Notes: generated from the letters alone by a model not told the origin. A DNA stretch of 64,000 nt from Clostridia bacterium (GCA_017465865.1 JAFTVF010000011.1:28337-92336), one strand, 5' to 3'; shown: positions 44,562 to 53,503, counted from the first letter of the stretch. Made by a program: numbers and translations.

Positions 44562-45821
44562 TTAATTCAAAATATTTTCCCGCGCGTTCTGCCCTTTCTT
44601 TTTCGAGCGCCACAGCGCGAGATACAGGAATATCCCAGCGAGCGGGAACAGCATTCCCACGAGCATACCCGCTTTCATGCCCAGCTGTTCGGCGGTCAAG
44701 CCGAGCTTTAACGCAAGCTCTCCGCCCGTTTTACTCGCGATCACGCCGTCCGCGACCACGCCGACGAGCTGAGGGCCTACCGACGCGCCCATATCCCCGC
44801 CTGCCGCCATCATCGCGTATATAAATACCCCGCCTTGGGGGAATTTATCCGAAGCGACGATCAGACACCCGGGCCAAAGCATCGATACGCAGAAGCCCGT
44901 CAGCGCGCAGGCGAGCAGTCCGATAACGGAAATATTCACCGCCGCCGCGACGAGATAGCACGCCGCCGCGCCGACCGCGCCGAAAAAGAGTATCTTTTCG
45001 ATATGCTGTCCGTATTTGGCGTACAGCGAACGCCCCAAGCCAAGCGCGAGCGCAAACAGCGCAACCCCGAAAATATCCCCCCAGACCTTGGGGATATCCA
45101 GCGCCTGTTCAAGATAGCCCGAGCTCCACTGCGCCATCGTACATTCTGCCGCACCGCCGAGGAAAATAGCGAAAAAACAGAGCCAAAGCTTTCTGTCTTT
45201 CAAAAACGCGACCGCGCCCGATACCCGCTCGGGCGTTTCCATAGCGGGGATCTCCGCGCCTGTAAAAAGACAGAACGCCGTCAGGGGGATCAGGATAAAC
45301 CCGAGTGCCAGCCACTGCCAATATTCCTGCCCGACGAAAAGCAAAAACAAGGTACTGACGAGGATCACCGCCACCACGCCCCAAGCGTAAATGGAATGGA
45401 GCTTACTCATCTCACGTTCGGGATTGTCGGCGGGGATCGCCGCGATCGTGGGACTGATCAGCACCTCGCTCAATCCGCTCGAACAGGAAAACACGATCGT
45501 ACCCAGCACCAGCCCGACGTAGACGGAGTTTGGAAAAATAAAGGGGTACAGCGCGTAGATCAAAAGCCCGAGTATCGTGATAACGGGGGTGAGCTTTACC
45601 GTTTTGGGGATATTGAATTTATGGGAAAAGAAAGAAAAGATGAGATCGACCGTAAGCTGCGTAAAGAAATTGACGAGCACGAGCAAGCCCAAAAGGGAAT
45701 AGGATATCCCGTAGAGGCTACGGAAAGTAATAAACAGCACGGGGGAAAGATTGCCAACGACCGACATAGAAATATTCGTAGCGTAGCACCCGAATTTTAC
45801 TCTTTTGTAATTGTTTTGCAT
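44562..45821 (-). CDS. MFS transporter, partner of ribokinase
   Basis: The 419-residue protein has about 12 membrane segments and the loose pattern of FucP-like sugar MFS carriers: SLYGISYSLLGLLVLVNFF early, an IPADNPEREMSKLHSIYAWG loop, and GGDMGASVGPQLVGVVAD in the second half. It follows the ribokinase by 15 bp on the same strand. The context therefore points to uptake of ribose or a nucleoside-derived sugar for phosphorylation. The substrate is inferred from context only. Confidence 0.8.
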   Translation of the reverse strand: MQNNYKRVKFGCYATNISMSVVGNLSPVLFITFRSLYGISYSLLGLLVLVNFFTQLTVDLIFSFFSHKFNIPKTVKLTPVITILGLLIYALYPFIFPNSVYVGLVLGTIVFSCSSGLSEVLISPTIAAIPADNPEREMSKLHSIYAWGVVAVILVSTLFLLFVGQEYWQWLALGFILIPLTAFCLFTGAEIPAMETPERVSGAVAFLKDRKLWLCFFAIFLGGAAECTMAQWSSGYLEQALDIPKVWGDIFGVALFALALGLGRSLYAKYGQHIEKILFFGAVGAAACYLVAAAVNISVIGLLACALTGFCVSMLWPGCLIVASDKFPQGGVFIYAMMAAGGDMGASVGPQLVGVVADGVIASKTGGELALKLGLTAEQLGMKAGMLVGMLFPLAGIFLYLALWRSKKKGQNARENILN

Positions 45822-45836
45822 TTGAAATCCGTCCTT

Positions 45837-46706
45837 TTACCCCTCGTATTCGTTTACTTCCGTCCTCGTAGGAATGGAGGGTTGCGCGCCCGTTCTCGTA
45901 CAGGCAATCGACGCGGCGCGGCTGCCGAATTTTGCCGCCTCTTCCAGCGTTTTTCCTTCGGCAAGCATTGCCGCCAAGCCGCCGCAAAGGGTATCCCCCG
46001 CCGCCGTCGTATCTATCGGTTGTATCTTCATACACGGATAACGCCGACTTCCCGTCCTCGTAGAAATTTCAAAGCCCCGACTGCCCAGCGTAATCAGTAG
46101 GGCTTCTGCTTTTTGCAACAGCCGCTCCCGACCGCCCAAAATTTCCACTTCCGTTTCGTTGGGCGTAATCAGGTTACAATCGCTTAAATACGGCTCGATA
46201 GCCTTATCGGCAGGCGCAGGGTTGAGAATAACGAACAAGCCCTTTTCACGGGCTTTTTTTATGCCGTAGCCGATAACGTCAATAGGATTTTCCAACTGCG
46301 TAAGATAGATATCTCCCGCCTCGGCTGTCTCCAAGACCGAATCGATATCCCCGCGCGTAAGGCTTGCGTTTGCGCCCCTGTCTAAAATAATGCGGTTATC
46401 CCCGTCCGCAACGATGATCACCGCCGTACCCGTAGACTTGCCGTTTACGACGCGGATATGCCCGACGTCTACCTTGTCGTCTTGCAAAGCCTGCAACGCC
46501 GCTTCGCCGAAATGATCCTTCCCCACGCAGCCGCACATGATTACTTCGCCGCCCAACCGCGTCGCCGCCACGGCTTGGTTCGCGCCCTTGCCGCCGTGCG
46601 CCGTGAAAAAGCCCTCGCCCGTAAGCGTTTCGCCCTGTTTCGGCATATACGGCGTTTTGATCACCAAATCGGTATTGATACTTCCCACAACGTAGATTTT
46701 TTTCAT
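45837..46706 (-). CDS. rbsK: Ribokinase (PfkB family)
   Basis: Ribokinase phosphorylates D-ribose at O5 with ATP. The 289-residue PfkB-family enzyme has GSINTDLVIKTPYMPKQGET, then GGKGANQAVAATRLGG near residue 37, and the C-terminal DTTAAGDTLCGGLAAM with the catalytic aspartate. NPAPA and NETEVEILGG fit ribokinase over other PfkB kinases. The start MKKIYVVGS has GGGAGAAA; a longer in-frame extension is not supported. It forms an operon with the MFS gene. Confidence 0.9.
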   Translation of the reverse strand: MKKIYVVGSINTDLVIKTPYMPKQGETLTGEGFFTAHGGKGANQAVAATRLGGEVIMCGCVGKDHFGEAALQALQDDKVDVGHIRVVNGKSTGTAVIIVADGDNRIILDRGANASLTRGDIDSVLETAEAGDIYLTQLENPIDVIGYGIKKAREKGLFVILNPAPADKAIEPYLSDCNLITPNETEVEILGGRERLLQKAEALLITLGSRGFEISTRTGSRRYPCMKIQPIDTTAAGDTLCGGLAAMLAEGKTLEEAAKFGSRAASIACTRTGAQPSIPTRTEVNEYEG

Positions 46707-46739
46707 GGTTTTTCTCCCTTTCGGTTCTTCAACGCCGTT

Positions 46740-46768
46740 ATTATAACACAAAAAAATCCGAATGGCAA
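46740..46768 (-). promoter_or_regulatory. Promoter of the ribokinase operon
   Basis: TTGCCA (46763-46768), 17 bp, TATAAT (46740-46745) on the minus strand. Confidence 0.7.
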
Positions 46769-46828
46769 CGAAACGCACGCGGTTTCCCAAAGGAAAATCC
46801 CCTTTTCCGTCAAAAAAGAGTGATACGC

Positions 46829-46857
46829 TTGACAATCGGCGCTTTTATTGATACAAT
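46829..46857 (+). promoter_or_regulatory. Promoter of the McrB-like module
   Basis: TTGACA (46829-46834), 17 bp, TACAAT (46852-46857). It is placed 28 bp ahead of the start codon, so the module has its own transcript. Confidence 0.75.
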
Positions 46858-46885
46858 AAAAATACTACGTAAAAGGAAGTTCCAA

Positions 46886-49255
46886 ATGAAAGAATTTTTC
46901 AAGAAACTTTGCAGTGAAAGTTATGCAAAAGCCCGCAGAGGTCTGTTTTTAGGCATAGCCGCCGTGGGCGTCGTCTTTACGCTCGCGTTGCTGTTTACGC
47001 CCTTTTGCAACCTCGTTGTGGAAGAAGTGGCAGGCGTGCGCGAAGCCTCTGAAACCGCTTTAACGCCCCTGAAAGCGTTTTCGCTTTTCAGCGACGAGCT
47101 TGCCGTGCAAGAGGGTACGGCGTACATAGGCGTAGGCGTATTCGCATTCGTGCTCGTCGCCCTCGCCGTCGAAGCGGTGTTTGCGCTCAAATGCGTGAAC
47201 GGGTTTTTGACGAACGAAGCGAAATGCTCGAAAAACGCGAAAAATATCCTCGTTTGCAGTTCGATCGCAACGGGCGTGTTCTTCGTCGGCGGACTGATCA
47301 CGGCAACCATAGCCAAAGCGACGGAGGGCAGCGCGCAACGGGCGAATAACATTTTCCCCTTTATCGTCGTGCTGATCGCGGACGTGGCGTTTGCTCTGGT
47401 CGCAGGAATGCTGCATTGGGCGCGAAAAGAACTCGATCTGGAAGAAGAATCGGAGGAACGGGTCGAAGAATACAGAGAAAAATCCAAAACCGCAAACAAA
47501 GCGCGGCTCGAACTGTTTATCTATACCGCGATCCTTACCGTGCTCGCGGTGTGCGCCTTGCTTACGAATATCCTTACCGTCAAGTTCGACGAAAGCATGC
47601 TCGGCATGGAATTCGAGACCATTAAAATTTCAGGCGCGGATCTTTTCGACCGCTACGCCGCGCTCAACGGCGGCGGTCAGCTCGTCGTGTTCCTGCTCCT
47701 TGCAATGCTGACCGTATTGCTTACGACCTTTTTCCTTTCCCTCATCGGCTATCTCAGCAAATCCAAGCTCTACTATAAGCTGTCGATCTCTACCGTTATT
47801 TTGAGTGCGGTTTGCTGTCTGCTCGTCGGGCTCTTCGGGAAATACTATCAGATCGTGCAAAAGCTCAATCAAGGAATGATCGAGGATCTCATAGACAACG
47901 CCCTCGGTATTATCGTAACCGAACAAATTAAATACAAGGTTACCAGCCGTTCTATTTATTTCTTCGCGGCGTCCGTCGTCGTGCTCGGCGTGGTGCTGTT
48001 CCGAAGACCCTATTCCAAAGGTCTTGCTATGGAGGAAAACGACGGGGAATTGCAGAACGTCCAAGGCAAACTCGAAATCACGAAAATGCCGACGGCAACG
48101 GGCGGAAACGGCGCAGACGGAACGGGTCAGCCCGTAGCGCTTGCCGACCCCTGTCCCGCATTTACCGAGCTGGACGAAAAGATCCCCGTATTCCAAAGAG
48201 AGCTTGCGGCGAAACGCCACGCGCTGTTTGAAAATCCCACTCTGCCCAAGCTCGTGCAATTTATCGTCGAATATGCGCGCGACAGCCGTTTGCATCTCTC
48301 GTATACGCAGGAGGACATCGCGACCTTTATCGCGGGGCTGGGCACGACGAGACTGTCCATTTTACAGGGTATGAGCGGTACGGGTAAAACGAGCTTGCCC
48401 AAGATCTTCTCCGAAGCGCTGCTGTCAAACTGCGAGATCGTCGAAGTCGAATCCTCGTGGCGGGACAAGAACGAACTGCTCGGCTATTACAACGAATTCA
48501 GTAAAACGTACACGCCCAAGAAATTCACGCAGGCTCTGTACAAAGCGAAGCTCAACCCCGAAACGCTCACCTTTATCGTCCTCGACGAAATGAACCTGAG
48601 CCGTATCGAGTACTATTTCTCCGACTTCCTCTCCCTTATGGAAAACGAGGAAGACAAACGCGAGCTGCGGCTTTTGAACGTCGGGCTGTACCGCAGTTTA
48701 GACGGCGAGCGTATCCCCTATCGCGGGCTTACCGACGGGCATAACCTGAAAATCCCGCCTAACGTCTGGTTTATCGGCACGGCAAATCGCGACGAAAGCA
48801 CGTTCGAGATCAGCGACAAGGTATACGACCGCGCGCACACGATGAATTTCAACAAACGCGCGGCGAAGGTTACGTTCTACAACGAGCCGATCCCCCAGCG
48901 GTATCTGCCCGTGGAAACGCTTACGCGCCTGTTTGCCGAGGCGAAAAAAGCGGTCAAATTCAACGTCGACGCGTATCCCGTGATCGGCCAAGTGGAAAAA
49001 CTGCTCGCGCCCTATAACATTTCTTTCGGTAACCGTATCGCGATGCAGATCGAGAGCTTCGTCAGCGTGTACTGCGCGTGCTTTGCGGCGACGGACGCGG
49101 TGATCCACGCCGCCGTCGAAAGCATACTTTTGAGCAAGGTCGTTGCGAAATTAGAGCTGAAAAGCGTGGAGAACAAAGAACAGCTCGCGGCGGAATTTGA
49201 AAAGCTCAACCTGCACAAGTGCAGTGAATTTATCCTGAAGCTCAACGAGGATTGA
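46886..49255 (+). CDS. Membrane-anchored McrB-like AAA+ NTPase
   Basis: The 789-residue protein couples about eight N-terminal transmembrane helices (residues about 18-375) to a cytoplasmic McrB-type AAA+ domain. Walker A GMSGTGKTS is at 495-503, Walker B FIVLDEMNLSRIEYY from 563, and the McrB sensor GTANRDESTFEISDKV from 631. A charged linker with ENDGELQNVQ and a GNGADG tract joins the parts. McrB proteins of type IV restriction assemble as hexameric GTPases that drive a McrC nuclease. A polytopic membrane N-terminus in place of a DNA-recognition domain is unusual. The ATG at 46886 has AAGGAAG upstream. The partner gene follows after 2 nt. Confidence 0.88.
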   Translation: MKEFFKKLCSESYAKARRGLFLGIAAVGVVFTLALLFTPFCNLVVEEVAGVREASETALTPLKAFSLFSDELAVQEGTAYIGVGVFAFVLVALAVEAVFALKCVNGFLTNEAKCSKNAKNILVCSSIATGVFFVGGLITATIAKATEGSAQRANNIFPFIVVLIADVAFALVAGMLHWARKELDLEEESEERVEEYREKSKTANKARLELFIYTAILTVLAVCALLTNILTVKFDESMLGMEFETIKISGADLFDRYAALNGGGQLVVFLLLAMLTVLLTTFFLSLIGYLSKSKLYYKLSISTVILSAVCCLLVGLFGKYYQIVQKLNQGMIEDLIDNALGIIVTEQIKYKVTSRSIYFFAASVVVLGVVLFRRPYSKGLAMEENDGELQNVQGKLEITKMPTATGGNGADGTGQPVALADPCPAFTELDEKIPVFQRELAAKRHALFENPTLPKLVQFIVEYARDSRLHLSYTQEDIATFIAGLGTTRLSILQGMSGTGKTSLPKIFSEALLSNCEIVEVESSWRDKNELLGYYNEFSKTYTPKKFTQALYKAKLNPETLTFIVLDEMNLSRIEYYFSDFLSLMENEEDKRELRLLNVGLYRSLDGERIPYRGLTDGHNLKIPPNVWFIGTANRDESTFEISDKVYDRAHTMNFNKRAAKVTFYNEPIPQRYLPVETLTRLFAEAKKAVKFNVDAYPVIGQVEKLLAPYNISFGNRIAMQIESFVSVYCACFAATDAVIHAAVESILLSKVVAKLELKSVENKEQLAAEFEKLNLHKCSEFILKLNED

Positions 49256-49257
49256 CG

Positions 49258-50787
49258 ATGGATAGCTCTTGGAAATCGGAATGGGAGGACGAGTATCTGT
49301 CGCTTTTGCAATTTGCAAAAGAACACCGCCCTATCTCCTATCCCGAATTTGACAACTACACATTACACCGCGTCAATCTCTTCGTCGTGCCCAAGGACGA
49401 GCATTTCCGCTCTATGGAACAGGCTTTGGACAAGATCGTTCAGGCGCTGCCCGCCTTGAAACGGATCTTCACGAAACCGATCACGCGGCTCAAAGACGTG
49501 CACAACATTCTGCCCGTCGAATCGGTGCGCGTTATCAATAACGAATCGGTGGCGCACGTCGCTAGGCATAGCGAGCTTTGGGGGGACGTTACGAGCGAGG
49601 GACTGAAACCCCGAAAGCTGATGACCCTCGATCGGCAGGAGGATTACGCGATCTACGAGAACGTGGCGTTTGCGCGGCTCGTCAATATGATCCTGTCTTT
49701 CACGCGGCGAAATATCCGACTGCTCAAAGACGTGATGTACGCGCATCGCGATCTGCATTTCAACCTCCTCGAACGCACGAACCATTTGAACTATTTCCTC
49801 GCGATCGGAAAACTCCACATCGGTTACGCCCGCGCGCAGGATAAATACAACCTCGCCTACGAGCGGTGTCTGGAAAAGCTGTTTTTTATCGACAAAACGC
49901 TGCGTTGTAAGCTCAATTCCCCCGTCTATCGGCACTGTCGCAAAAATACCGCGAAAATTACCTTGAAAAAGACGAACGTTTTTCGTCTGCAAAAAGACTA
50001 TCGGCAGGTGTATAACCTTTTGAAATGGTTCAACGAGGACAAAGAAGAGATCGACGATACGGCGCTGAATATGCGGACCTCCACAGAAGCCTACGCGGCG
50101 TATTGCAATCTCCTTTCCGTGTTCGCCGTCGGGCATTTCAACTTCGCGTTCAATAAGAAACAAAAACTCGATTTCTGCCGTTTGAACGCCGAAAGCGTTT
50201 TGTATTCGTGGAAACTACGGCTGGAAACGCTGGAACACGGGGATATCGTAGGACTGCGGTTTTCCTTTTCCAAAGACCGCACTTATCGGATCTGTCTGCT
50301 GTTTTACGGCGAGGAATATTCCGCGGCGCAGGTGGAAGAATTCAAAACCGCGCACGCCGCGGACGAGTATCTGCTCGCAAACCCGATCGAATACGGCGCG
50401 AAAAACTCCGTGTATCTGAGCTTGTTCGATATCGATTCTTTCCGCAGGATACAGCAAATACTCTTGCGGGGTATGGTGTATTCGGATACCGAGCGGGAGC
50501 GTTGCCCGTTCTGCGGTCAGCCGATGACGAAAACCGAACGGGGCGGCGTCTGTCCCGTCTGCCGTACGGAAATATACGGCAAGGTTTGCCCCGAAACGGG
50601 CAAGGAATATTGCGCGACGGGGATTACCGATTTTAAGCTCCCGTGGCGCAAAGCGGAAGAAACGCGCAAGGACAAATACCTGTTCGACAAATACGCCGAG
50701 GCGCGAATGTATTATCGGAATATCCACCCCATCGCCCAGACGGGCGAAAGCCTGTGCCCGCACTGCGGTAAACTGCATAACGAGTAA
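49258..50787 (+). CDS. McrC/DUF2357-like partner with C-terminal zinc ribbons
   Basis: The 509-residue protein follows the McrB-like gene by 2 nt, the usual McrB-McrC arrangement. Its middle (RQEDYAIYENVAFARLVNMI) resembles the DUF2357/McrC core that docks on McrB. I see no PD-(D/E)xK nuclease motif. The C-terminus instead has paired cysteines C416/C419, C432/C435, C444/C452 and C500/C503 (CPFCGQPM, CPVC, CPHCGKLH), a set of zinc ribbons. A function in DNA or RNA binding is possible. Family assignment is by resemblance and context, so it is moderately sure. Confidence 0.7.
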   Translation: MDSSWKSEWEDEYLSLLQFAKEHRPISYPEFDNYTLHRVNLFVVPKDEHFRSMEQALDKIVQALPALKRIFTKPITRLKDVHNILPVESVRVINNESVAHVARHSELWGDVTSEGLKPRKLMTLDRQEDYAIYENVAFARLVNMILSFTRRNIRLLKDVMYAHRDLHFNLLERTNHLNYFLAIGKLHIGYARAQDKYNLAYERCLEKLFFIDKTLRCKLNSPVYRHCRKNTAKITLKKTNVFRLQKDYRQVYNLLKWFNEDKEEIDDTALNMRTSTEAYAAYCNLLSVFAVGHFNFAFNKKQKLDFCRLNAESVLYSWKLRLETLEHGDIVGLRFSFSKDRTYRICLLFYGEEYSAAQVEEFKTAHAADEYLLANPIEYGAKNSVYLSLFDIDSFRRIQQILLRGMVYSDTERERCPFCGQPMTKTERGGVCPVCRTEIYGKVCPETGKEYCATGITDFKLPWRKAEETRKDKYLFDKYAEARMYYRNIHPIAQTGESLCPHCGKLHNE

Positions 50788-50790
50788 ACG

Positions 50791-50822
50791 AAAACGCACT
50801 TCCTATCGGAAATGCGTTTTTT
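50791..50822. terminator. Terminator after the McrB/McrC-like module
   Basis: AAAACGCA...TGCGTTTT, with an inner TTCC/GGAA pairing, has a T6 run on the plus strand. Confidence 0.75.
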
Positions 50823-50833
50823 ATAAAGCGCTT

Positions 50834-51676
50834 TTAATACTCAAAAATTTCCAAGCGTTCTAACCCTGCTTTATTCGGAGCGTGTAAGGCGATCATTCTT
50901 TGTCCGTCTAATCGTTCAAACAGCATTGCGTGTCCGCCGTCCAACTCGAATTTGCCCCTCGAATGTTTCCAAGGCGATTTCAACCCCTCGCTTGTCGCTT
51001 CGAAAATATGATATTTTCGGCCTAAAAAACTCGACCAAATCATCTTCAACGCCCCGTTTTCCCGATACAGATACGGTCCGTCAAGGCAGTAGGTGTCTTT
51101 CCCTAAATTCCATTCCTCAGGCAATGCGGTTGCTAAGGGATTGTCGGAAGCGGAAAATAAAATAAAGGGTTCGCCGATCGGCGTCGTTAAGTCTTTGGAA
51201 AATTCCAACGCGCACATATCGCCTCGTTTCGCCTGCTTCCCGCCGTGGCAAAAAATCATATACGGCGTTCCGTTTTACACCCACAGCGTTCCGTCGATAC
51301 ATTCCCAACTCTCGGGCGTACGCGCCGTTGTCGTAAGAGGAGTAAATTTCCCGTACGGAGTATCCGAAACGAAAATATGCGTAGCGCGAAAAGTCTTTTC
51401 CGATTTCACCGTACCGAATAAATAATATTTCCCTTGATATTGATGCACCTCCGCCGCCCAAAAATCCCGATCCGCGTAGAAACCCTGCTCCTCACCATCA
51501 AATACTACGATCGGGGCTTCGAAATTTTCCAGATCATAGCTTTTATAAACCGCAAAAGTGTTTCCTGCCTCCATCGAAAACGGCTTCAAGTCCGTTGTTC
51601 CATACATATAATAACACCCGTTTTCTTTGTCCGTCAGAATGAATGGATCTCGGATCCTGATTTCCTTTCGCTTCAT
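50834..51676 (-). pseudogene. GH43-like glycosidase gene with an in-frame stop
   Basis: The frame encodes a five-bladed-propeller GH43-type protein of about 280 residues: IRIRDPFILTDKENGCYYM at the start, WECIDGTLWV in the middle, then NGTPYMIFCHGG, CLDGPYLYRENG and LDGGHAMLFER. At 51275-51277 a TAA interrupts it between GTLWV and NGTPY, without change of frame. A single G-to-T change from GAA (Glu) explains it. Only two fragments (about 134 and 147 residues) could be made. It starts 5 bp after the YqgF-DUF1292 gene. The stop could also be a strain variant or sequencing error. Confidence 0.85.
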
Positions 51677-51681
51677 TGCCG

Positions 51682-52446
51682 TTACTCCATACCCATTGCT
51701 TCGTCGCTGTTTTCGTACTCCTCGTACTGGTGGCAGAACTCCGCAAACACCTCGTCCAAAAGGTGCGCGTCCTCGACGGGCAACAGCAATTCGTTCTCCT
51801 CGTCGAGCGCGAAAATAATCACTTCGTCCTCTTCCTCTTCCGACTGTGGTTCTGCTTTCTGGAACACGCAATAGGGCTTACCGCGATACTCTAAGGTCGC
51901 GATATGATACAGCTTTTCCGTCGTACCGTCGTCTGCTTCCAGCTCGATGATACGGTCCTCGTCCGTTTCGTACAGTTCTTCGTTCATGTCCTTTGCCATA
52001 GTGTTTTCCTCCGATTTTTTCTTTTTATTTTTTTGCCGTTCAAGATAGCTTTCGAGAATATACGACGCCGCGATCGAATCCACCGTCTTTTTCCGATCCT
52101 CGCGCTTGACCCCGCCCATCATTTGCGTTTCCCGCGCCTGCATCGTCGTAAACCGCTCGTCTTCCAGCTCGATCGGCAGATCGGTCTTTTCGCGCAGGTA
52201 TTCGATAAATTCCCGCGTTTTCACCGTCTGGATACTCTCTGTACCGTCGAAATTGAACGGCATACCGCACACGATCACGCCCACGCCGCGGTCTTTTGCC
52301 ATTTTGGCAAGCGCCGCTGCGTCCTTATCGATCACGCGCGTACGGTAATACGTTTCACAGGGCATCGCGTACTCGTTGAACGGGTCGGAGATCGCCACGC
52401 CGATTCGTTTGTCGCCTATATCGAAGGCTATCGCTCTCTTTTCCAT
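51682..52446 (-). CDS. YqgF/RuvX-like resolvase fused to a DUF1292 domain
   Basis: Residues 1-138 are YqgF (RuvX), an RNase H-fold protein for Holliday junction or pre-16S rRNA end processing: AFDIGDKRIGVAISDP, VCGMPFNFDGTE, DERFTTMQA and the DSIAASYILESYL aspartate are present. The frame then runs on through a lysine-rich linker into a DUF1292 domain (KLYHIATLEYRGKPYCVFQ), which is normally a separate gene. GGAGG followed by an ATG at 51999 lies inside the linker, so the DUF1292 protein (105 residues) can also be made alone. The promoter -10 is 6 nt from the first ATG, so the mRNA looks leaderless. Confidence 0.88.
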   Translation of the reverse strand: MEKRAIAFDIGDKRIGVAISDPFNEYAMPCETYYRTRVIDKDAAALAKMAKDRGVGVIVCGMPFNFDGTESIQTVKTREFIEYLREKTDLPIELEDERFTTMQARETQMMGGVKREDRKKTVDSIAASYILESYLERQKNKKKKSEENTMAKDMNEELYETDEDRIIELEADDGTTEKLYHIATLEYRGKPYCVFQKAEPQSEEEEDEVIIFALDEENELLLPVEDAHLLDEVFAEFCHQYEEYENSDEAMGME

Positions 52447-52452
52447 AGACTT

Positions 52453-52481
52453 ATTATACCACAAAACCTTGCTCCCGTCTA
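52453..52481 (-). promoter_or_regulatory. Leaderless promoter of the YqgF-DUF1292 gene
   Basis: TAGACG (52476-52481), 17 bp, TATAAT (52453-52458) on the minus strand. The start codon follows 6 nt after the -10. Confidence 0.65.
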
Positions 52482-52584
52482 TCGTTTCGTATAAATTTTT
52501 CGGGGATTTTTTTGCGTATGAGAGTATATATTCCCCGACTTTCCACATACTGACGGTAGCAAATACCCTGATAAGGAGGTCAGT

Positions 52585-52833
52585 ATGGAAAAATTCGTGA
52601 TCGGTATGCTGCTCGGCGGCGTCGGCGGCGCGTTGCTCGTAACGAACAATTACAAAATGCGTACGCTCGTCCGCAAGAGCCAGGAAGAGATACAAGCTAA
52701 ACTCGATAAAATGCTCGAAGAAAAGATCGAGACCGTTGAAAAAGGTGCGGAAAAAATCGCGCAGGAAACGGAAAAAGCCGTAGACGAGACCAAGAAAAAA
52801 GTCAAAAAAGCCGTCGAAAAAGCGGATAAATAA
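52585..52833 (+). CDS. Small YtxH-like membrane-anchored coiled-coil protein
   Basis: The 82-residue protein has an N-terminal glycine-rich transmembrane helix (FVIGMLLGGVGGALLV) and a charged lysine/glutamate coiled-coil tail (EKGAEKIAQETEKAVDETKK). This layout is that of YtxH/general-stress membrane proteins of unknown molecular role. AAGGAGG lies 7-8 nt upstream. It is a one-gene unit divergent from the YqgF gene with a hairpin terminator behind. Confidence 0.75.
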   Translation: MEKFVIGMLLGGVGGALLVTNNYKMRTLVRKSQEEIQAKLDKMLEEKIETVEKGAEKIAQETEKAVDETKKKVKKAVEKADK

Positions 52834-52835
52834 CG

Positions 52836-52867
52836 AAAAAACGACCGTGTAAAACGGTCGTTTTTCT
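52836..52867. terminator. Terminator between convergent genes
   Basis: AAAACGACCG-TGTAAAA-CGGTCGTTTT with T-runs on both strands lies between the YtxH-like gene and the coiled-coil protein gene. Confidence 0.85.
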
Positions 52868-53503
52868 TTACGAAAGACGTAATTTTTCGTTTTCCTCTTT
52901 CAGCCTTGCGTTTTCCGAACGGAGCCGTTCGTTCTCCGTTTTCAACGCCTGTGCAAGCCGATCGTATAACGCGTTGATCTCGTTTTCCAATCTGCGACGC
53001 AGAAAATCCCGATCAGGCGCCGTTTTTTGCGCGCCGTTTGCGCGTTTTTCATACTCTCCCGCGTCTTTCAGACCCATTTCCGCCGCGATCTCCGCGATGC
53101 GCCCGGGCTGTTTTTTCAACGTGTTGCGATACTTGTTCTGCAAACGCAACATCAATTTGTCGTCCCCCTTCGAGAGATTGAAGATCGCCCGACGAACGGA
53201 CATACCCTTGCTTTTTTCCGCGAGGATACTGCGCAACACCTCGTCCGTTTCTTCTTCGGTGAATTCACGGATCTTTTCCACCGACAGGCTCGAACCGTCG
53301 AGGAGCTTTACGATCCGTTCGTCCCCTTTTTCGTTCTTCATGAGCGCATAGTAATAGTTCCGCACGCTACCCTTTGCCCGACCGTGGCGCAAGCCGTAGG
53401 TTTCGAAAAGATAAGTAAGCGTTTTGCCCTTTTGTTTGCCTTCCTTGATATAATCGACGAGATTTTTCGCTTCTTCTTCCGTGTAACCGTTGATCTTGTT
53501 CAT
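52868..53503 (-). CDS. Tandem Myb/RsfA-like putative DNA-binding protein with coiled coil
   Basis: The 211-residue protein starts MNKINGYTEEEAKNLV behind GGAGG. Two similar helical units (about residues 7-53 with YTEEEAKNLVDYIKEGKQKG, and about 78-128 with FTEEETDEVLRSILAEKSKG) resemble the paired Myb/SANT-like domains of RsfA-type regulators in Firmicutes. A C-terminal leucine-rich coiled coil (LRRRLENEINALYDRLAQAL, LRSENARLKEENEKL) should dimerise it. A regulatory role is likely, but the target and the link to sporulation are not shown by the sequence. Confidence 0.7.
   Translation of the reverse strand: MNKINGYTEEEAKNLVDYIKEGKQKGKTLTYLFETYGLRHGRAKGSVRNYYYALMKNEKGDERIVKLLDGSSLSVEKIREFTEEETDEVLRSILAEKSKGMSVRRAIFNLSKGDDKLMLRLQNKYRNTLKKQPGRIAEIAAEMGLKDAGEYEKRANGAQKTAPDRDFLRRRLENEINALYDRLAQALKTENERLRSENARLKEENEKLRLS

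Noticed and set aside
49258-50787. PD-(D/E)xK nuclease in the McrC-like partner
   Set aside because: No D...(D/E)xK arrangement with the right spacing was seen. The C-terminus is zinc ribbons instead.
51275-51277. TAA recoding as an amino acid in this organism
   Set aside because: TAA is the normal stop for many clear genes in the window (uvrB, leuD, ilvC, alaS), so a local nonsense mutation is simpler.
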